Shown here piece by piece: positions 6,550 through 8,948 of a DNA stretch of 8,948 bases. The notes under the pieces were generated by a model, which had not been told where the DNA came from, made no database searches, and was given only the letters and a program-made list of their open reading frames with translations. The stretch comes from Acidobacteriota bacterium (GTDB lineage: Bacteria > Acidobacteriota > Terriglobia > UBA7540), in the NCBI GenBank assembly GCA_021789565.1, contig JAJYJL010000239.1, forward strand, positions 1-8,948, written 5' to 3'. The first letter of the stretch is position 1; each line of letters opens with the position of its first letter. The position numbers and the translations under genes were made by a program.

Positions 6550-6807
6550 AGGACTCCCGATTTTCAGCAAACAAAAGACTGCTCCCCACCGATGAAGGGT
6601 CGATTTTTACGCTTCGACCAGCGCTATCCACATTTGGGAACGAAACTGTTGCAGATTACGGCTTGATGTCGTATACGTATAATTCAACAGGGGATAATGG
6701 ACAAAGGACGGCTCTGCAATCCCAGGCAGCATGTTTGACGAAAGACACGGGAGATCGGAGACCGTGGTTGTTGTAGTTTGCGGATTTCATATTCAAGCTT
6801 ATTTGTC
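6550..6807. other. Intergenic region before the radical SAM gene
   Basis: About 258 bases separate the LolA-like stop from ATG 6808. A hairpin-capable pair GGTCGA (6598-6603) and TCGACC (6614-6619) has a 10-nt loop but no T tract, so it is not a clear terminator. Two short frames, 6592-6666 (24 codons) and 6666-6776 (36 codons, sharing the TGATG junction), lack ribosome-binding sites and are not called as genes. The -10-like element and palindrome are listed separately. Confidence 0.5.
6655..6683 (+). promoter_or_regulatory. Putative promoter with palindrome over the -10 element
   Basis: A perfect TATAAT at 6678-6683 overlaps the perfect 10-bp palindrome TATACGTATA (6672-6681). The matching -35 position at 17-bp spacing, ATTACG (6655-6660), agrees at only three of six bases, so activity might need an activator, or the palindrome could bind a repressor. 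Transcription would start near 6690, giving a leader of about 118 nt to ATG 6808. Confidence 0.35.
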
Positions 6808-7839
6808 ATGAACAGAATTGCTCTTCAACGTAAAGCCCGATTCATTCGGACACGTTTCCGCGAGCTGCACATGATCGCGAATGCACTGCTCTCAACTCGC
6901 CATCCAGTGCTTGCTCACATCATCCCGATCCGGCGGTGCAACCTCGCGTGCGCTTATTGCAATGAGTACGACAATTTCTCCAAGCCTCTGCCCATCGAAA
7001 CCATGTTTCGCCGGCTTGACCGATTGGCTGACCTGGGAACAAGTATCATCACCATCAGCGGCGGTGAACCACTGCTCCACCCGCAACTTGAAGAGATCAT
7101 CAGGCATATCCGCGTAAGAGGCATGATTGCGGGTATGATCACCAACGGTTACCTTCTGACACAGGCAAGAATCGAATCCCTGAACGATGCAGGGCTCGAG
7201 CATCTCCAGATCAGCATAGATAACGTCAAGCCCGACGACGTCTCAAGAAAGAGCTTGAAAGTGCTTGACCAGAAGTTGAAACTGCTTGCGGAGCACGCGA
7301 TTTTTCAGGTCAATATCAATTCCGTTCTTGGCAGCGCCGTGCGCAATCCTGAGGACGCGCTCACGGTGGCCCGCCGGGCCCTCGATCTCGGGTTCACATC
7401 AACGGTCGGCGTCCTCCATGACCACGAAGGACAGCTTCGGCCGCTCAGCCCCGAGCAGCAGGCGATTTTCAGCACCATCATGAGCTGGGGCAAACAGTCT
7501 TATTCACGTTTCAACCGCTACCAGGAATACATTGCGCAAGGAATTTCGCGCGACTGGCGGTGCCGGGCCGGCAGCCGCTACCTTTACGTCTGCGAAGACG
7601 GCTTAGTACATTATTGCTCGCAGCAGCGGGGGTATCCGGGCATTCCGCTGGATAAGTACACGAAGCAGCATCTGTACCACGAATATCACACCCTCAAGGC
7701 CTGTGCGCCACGCTGCACGATTCAGTGCGTGCAACACATCGCGCTGCTCGACAACTGGCGAGATCCTCAAACACGCCCGGCTTTTGAGAGGCCCCTTGAG
7801 CCGGTTGCCGAACTGCAGCCCACCCTTCCGGAAAACTGA
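6808..7839 (+). CDS. Radical SAM protein with SPASM-like C-terminal cysteines
   Basis: A 343-residue enzyme (from ATG 6808) that should cleave SAM to a 5'-deoxyadenosyl radical at a [4Fe-4S] cluster. The cluster motif is CNLACAYC (Cys44, 48, 51), followed by SGGEPLLHP (84-92), TNGYLL (112-117) and QISID (134-138), the core strands of the radical SAM barrel. The C-terminal part has Cys252, 262, 270, 299, 303 and 307. [19 protein letters not shown] (252-270) fits the first half of a SPASM/Twitch domain, which binds auxiliary Fe-S clusters in peptide- and protein-modifying enzymes, and [10 protein letters not shown] gives a closely spaced group, though the spacing is not canonical. TTG 6778 would add ten residues, but ATG 6808 fits better. 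There is no adjacent obvious precursor peptide, so the substrate is unknown. The basic N-terminus ([14 protein letters not shown]) is a helix that may bind a partner. The neighbouring minus-strand tRNA methyltransferase is convergent, not an operon partner. Confidence 0.88.
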   Translation: MNRIALQRKARFIRTRFRELHMIANALLSTRHPVLAHIIPIRRCNLACAYCNEYDNFSKPLPIETMFRRLDRLADLGTSIITISGGEPLLHPQLEEIIRHIRVRGMIAGMITNGYLLTQARIESLNDAGLEHLQISIDNVKPDDVSRKSLKVLDQKLKLLAEHAIFQVNINSVLGSAVRNPEDALTVARRALDLGFTSTVGVLHDHEGQLRPLSPEQQAIFSTIMSWGKQSYSRFNRYQEYIAQGISRDWRCRAGSRYLYVCEDGLVHYCSQQRGYPGIPLDKYTKQHLYHEYHTLKACAPRCTIQCVQHIALLDNWRDPQTRPAFERPLEPVAELQPTLPEN

Positions 7840-7845
7840 TTCCGG
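7828..7845. terminator. Possible hairpin at the convergent gene ends
   Basis: CCGGAA (7828-7833) and TTCCGG (7840-7845) form a 6-bp stem with a 6-nt loop that contains the radical SAM stop codon. GC-rich CCGGCCGCCGG follows. There is no T tract on either strand, so this is only a weak candidate for shared termination between the two converging genes, whose stops are 34 bp apart. Confidence 0.2.
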
Positions 7846-7873
7846 CCGCCGGGACGACCTTCTTTACCGGACT

Positions 7874-8611
7874 CTAACACGACTTCATTTTCCATTCCAA
7901 CTGTGCCAGAATGCCGCCCAGCACGCGCACATCATGATTGCTTAATCCAAGATCCAGTACCAATCGCCGCAATTTCAGAAGCTGCGCCTGCCTTCCCTTG
8001 GGCTTGAAATAGCCCGCATGGTCCAGGAGTCTCGTGGCCCGATCGAGCACGTGGTCAAGCGATTGAATATTGGCTGGCAACGATGAGTGCACACGTCCGG
8101 TGGTTGCTGCGTGCGGAAATCCCGCGGCCCGCGCGAGTTCAAAGCAACAGACCGCCACCGATTGCCCCAGATTCATTGAAGGACAACGCGCCGTTGTGGG
8201 AATCCGAACCAGCAGATTGCAAAAACTCAGATGATCATTCAGCAAGCCCGTCTTCTCTGAACCAAACAACAACGCACCACGCAACCGCGACGGCAGTTTT
8301 TGACCTCCTGAAGTCAGTTCGGTCAGAGAGACGGGATCACGATCAAGATTTCTGCGAGAACCCGTAGTCGTTCCAACAATGAAGTTGCAATCCCCGATTG
8401 CTTCCAGAAGACCATTTACCATGCGTGCGGATTCAAGGACATGGCCGGCGCCGACCGCCGAACGTGCTTCCCTCCATACGGGATCAAACGGCGCCACGAC
8501 CACCAGGTCGTCAAAACCAAAGTTGGCCATCGCACGCGCCGCTGCGCCGATATTGAGGGGATTACGTGGACGGACCAGCACGATTCGCCACTTCAGTCCT
8601 GATGTTTTCAT
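7874..8611 (-). CDS. trmJ: TrmJ-type tRNA (cytidine/uridine-2'-O-)-methyltransferase, SPOUT superfamily
   Basis: A 245-residue SpoU-class methyltransferase that should 2'-O-methylate the ribose of nucleotide 32 in the tRNA anticodon loop using SAM. Motif 1 is VRPRNPLNIGAAARAMANFG (13-32) with Asn20 and the likely catalytic Arg26. Motif 2 is ALLFGSEKTGL (113-123) with Glu119. Motif 3 is SMNLGQSVAVCCFELARA (145-162) with Asn147. These build the trefoil-knot SAM site of a homodimer. The C-terminal tail (about 187-240), with LLDHAGYF, LLKLRRLVLDLGLSNHDVRVLGGIL and a final E, matches the helical extension of bacterial TrmJ and separates it from TrmH and TrmL. ATG 8611 has no strong Shine-Dalgarno. 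The partial gene upstream on the same strand ends 44 bp before, so they may be co-transcribed. Whether it modifies Cm32, Um32 or a different position cannot be read from the sequence. Confidence 0.9.
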   Translation of the reverse strand: MKTSGLKWRIVLVRPRNPLNIGAAARAMANFGFDDLVVVAPFDPVWREARSAVGAGHVLESARMVNGLLEAIGDCNFIVGTTTGSRRNLDRDPVSLTELTSGGQKLPSRLRGALLFGSEKTGLLNDHLSFCNLLVRIPTTARCPSMNLGQSVAVCCFELARAAGFPHAATTGRVHSSLPANIQSLDHVLDRATRLLDHAGYFKPKGRQAQLLKLRRLVLDLGLSNHDVRVLGGILAQLEWKMKSC

Positions 8612-8655
8612 GGAGTAGATTTTACCAGCAGAGCAGCCCCACCCATGCGAATAAC

Positions 8656-8948
8656 CTATTTCTTTGGGGAGGGAGCGGGAGCAGGCGGAGAATTGGTCGG
8701 AGCCTGATTCGGTTGGTTGGGTCCAATCGCCTGAACAGCCTTGATCACAGAACTCGACTGGAATTGCTTGTAGTCCGTGTAGCGGATGATCTCTTTAATG
8801 TGGACGGGGCCCGTGGGGAAATACAGAGTGTCATCCGCCAGCGTGAACGTTGGAAACCAGAATTTACCGTCAATCTGCTGTCGCCAGGTGGTGAATCGAG
8901 GGAAAAGGTTTTCGCCGTTCTTGTTCCTGATTTCCGGCACCTGGCGTC
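8656..8948 (-). CDS. C-terminal end of a conserved hypothetical protein (partial, start outside the window)
   Basis: The open frame enters from the right edge and ends with TAG at 8656-8658, giving about 96 visible residues. The GTG at 8940-8938 lies inside conserved sequence and is not taken as the start. Visible features are VPEIRNKNGENLFPRFTTWR, then QQIDGKFWFPTFTLADDTLY and VHIKEIIRYTDYKQF, which alternate in a beta-strand pattern. After that comes a low-complexity tail rich in Pro, Gln, Asn and Ala that ends SPKK. I recall similar C-termini (ENLFP-F-T-R-QIDGKYWFPT) in acidobacterial exported hypothetical proteins, some of them beta-rich like outer-membrane-associated proteins, but I cannot name a function. 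It precedes trmJ by 44 bp on the same strand. Confidence 0.7.
   Translation of the reverse strand, partial: RQVPEIRNKNGENLFPRFTTWRQQIDGKFWFPTFTLADDTLYFPTGPVHIKEIIRYTDYKQFQSSSVIKAVQAIGPNQPNQAPTNSPPAPAPSPKK

Noticed and set aside
6598..6619. GGTCGA/TCGACC hairpin as an intrinsic terminator of the transport cassette
   Set aside because: The loop is 10 nt, the stem only 6 bp, and no U-rich tract follows.
8083..8367. 94-codon plus-strand frame opposite trmJ
   Set aside because: Antisense to the SPOUT motifs, with no similarity to a protein family that I can see.
1..8948. Mobile elements, CRISPR arrays, tRNA or rRNA genes and defence systems
   Set aside because: I found no repeat-spacer pattern, transposase or integrase motifs, terminal inverted repeats, or tRNA-like or rRNA-like sequence on either strand by eye; a covariance-model scan would be decisive.

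Overview
The window looks like chromosomal DNA of a Gram-negative bacterium, most likely an Acidobacteriota (Terriglobia-type) genome. Base composition is moderate. Several proteins (the single-pass membrane protein at 5325-5786, the radical SAM protein, and the protein cut at the right edge) resemble conserved acidobacterial families I recall; this assignment is from memory, not from a search. I see no rRNA, tRNA, CRISPR array, insertion sequence or integrase.

Left part (1-2275): the tail of a surface-glycan gene cluster. It holds the C-terminus of a GT4-type glycosyltransferase, a second GT-B glycosyltransferase 36 bp downstream, then a 251-bp gap with a good sigma70-like promoter, and a class I SAM methyltransferase whose ATG overlaps the stop of a 10-codon leader ORF.

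Middle (2276-6549): a compact five-gene, same-strand group with gaps of about 13 to 52 bp. The order is a lipoprotein-like protein with a LolA-type fold, a MacB/LolC-type FtsX permease, a LolD/MacB-type ATPase, a conserved single-pass membrane protein of unknown function, and a Sec-exported LolA-like periplasmic protein. Together they read as a putative Lol-like system: an inner-membrane extractor (permease plus ATPase), a soluble periplasmic carrier, and a possible membrane-anchored acceptor. This is the most interesting part of the window. The physical arrangement is visible in the sequence; the transport role is inferred.

Right part (6550-8948): a 228-258 bp gap with a perfect TATAAT inside a 10-bp palindrome, then a radical SAM protein with a SPASM-like cysteine-rich C-terminus. 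Facing it on the minus strand are a TrmJ-type tRNA 2'-O-methyltransferase and, upstream of that, the C-terminal end of a protein with a proline-rich tail that runs off the window.
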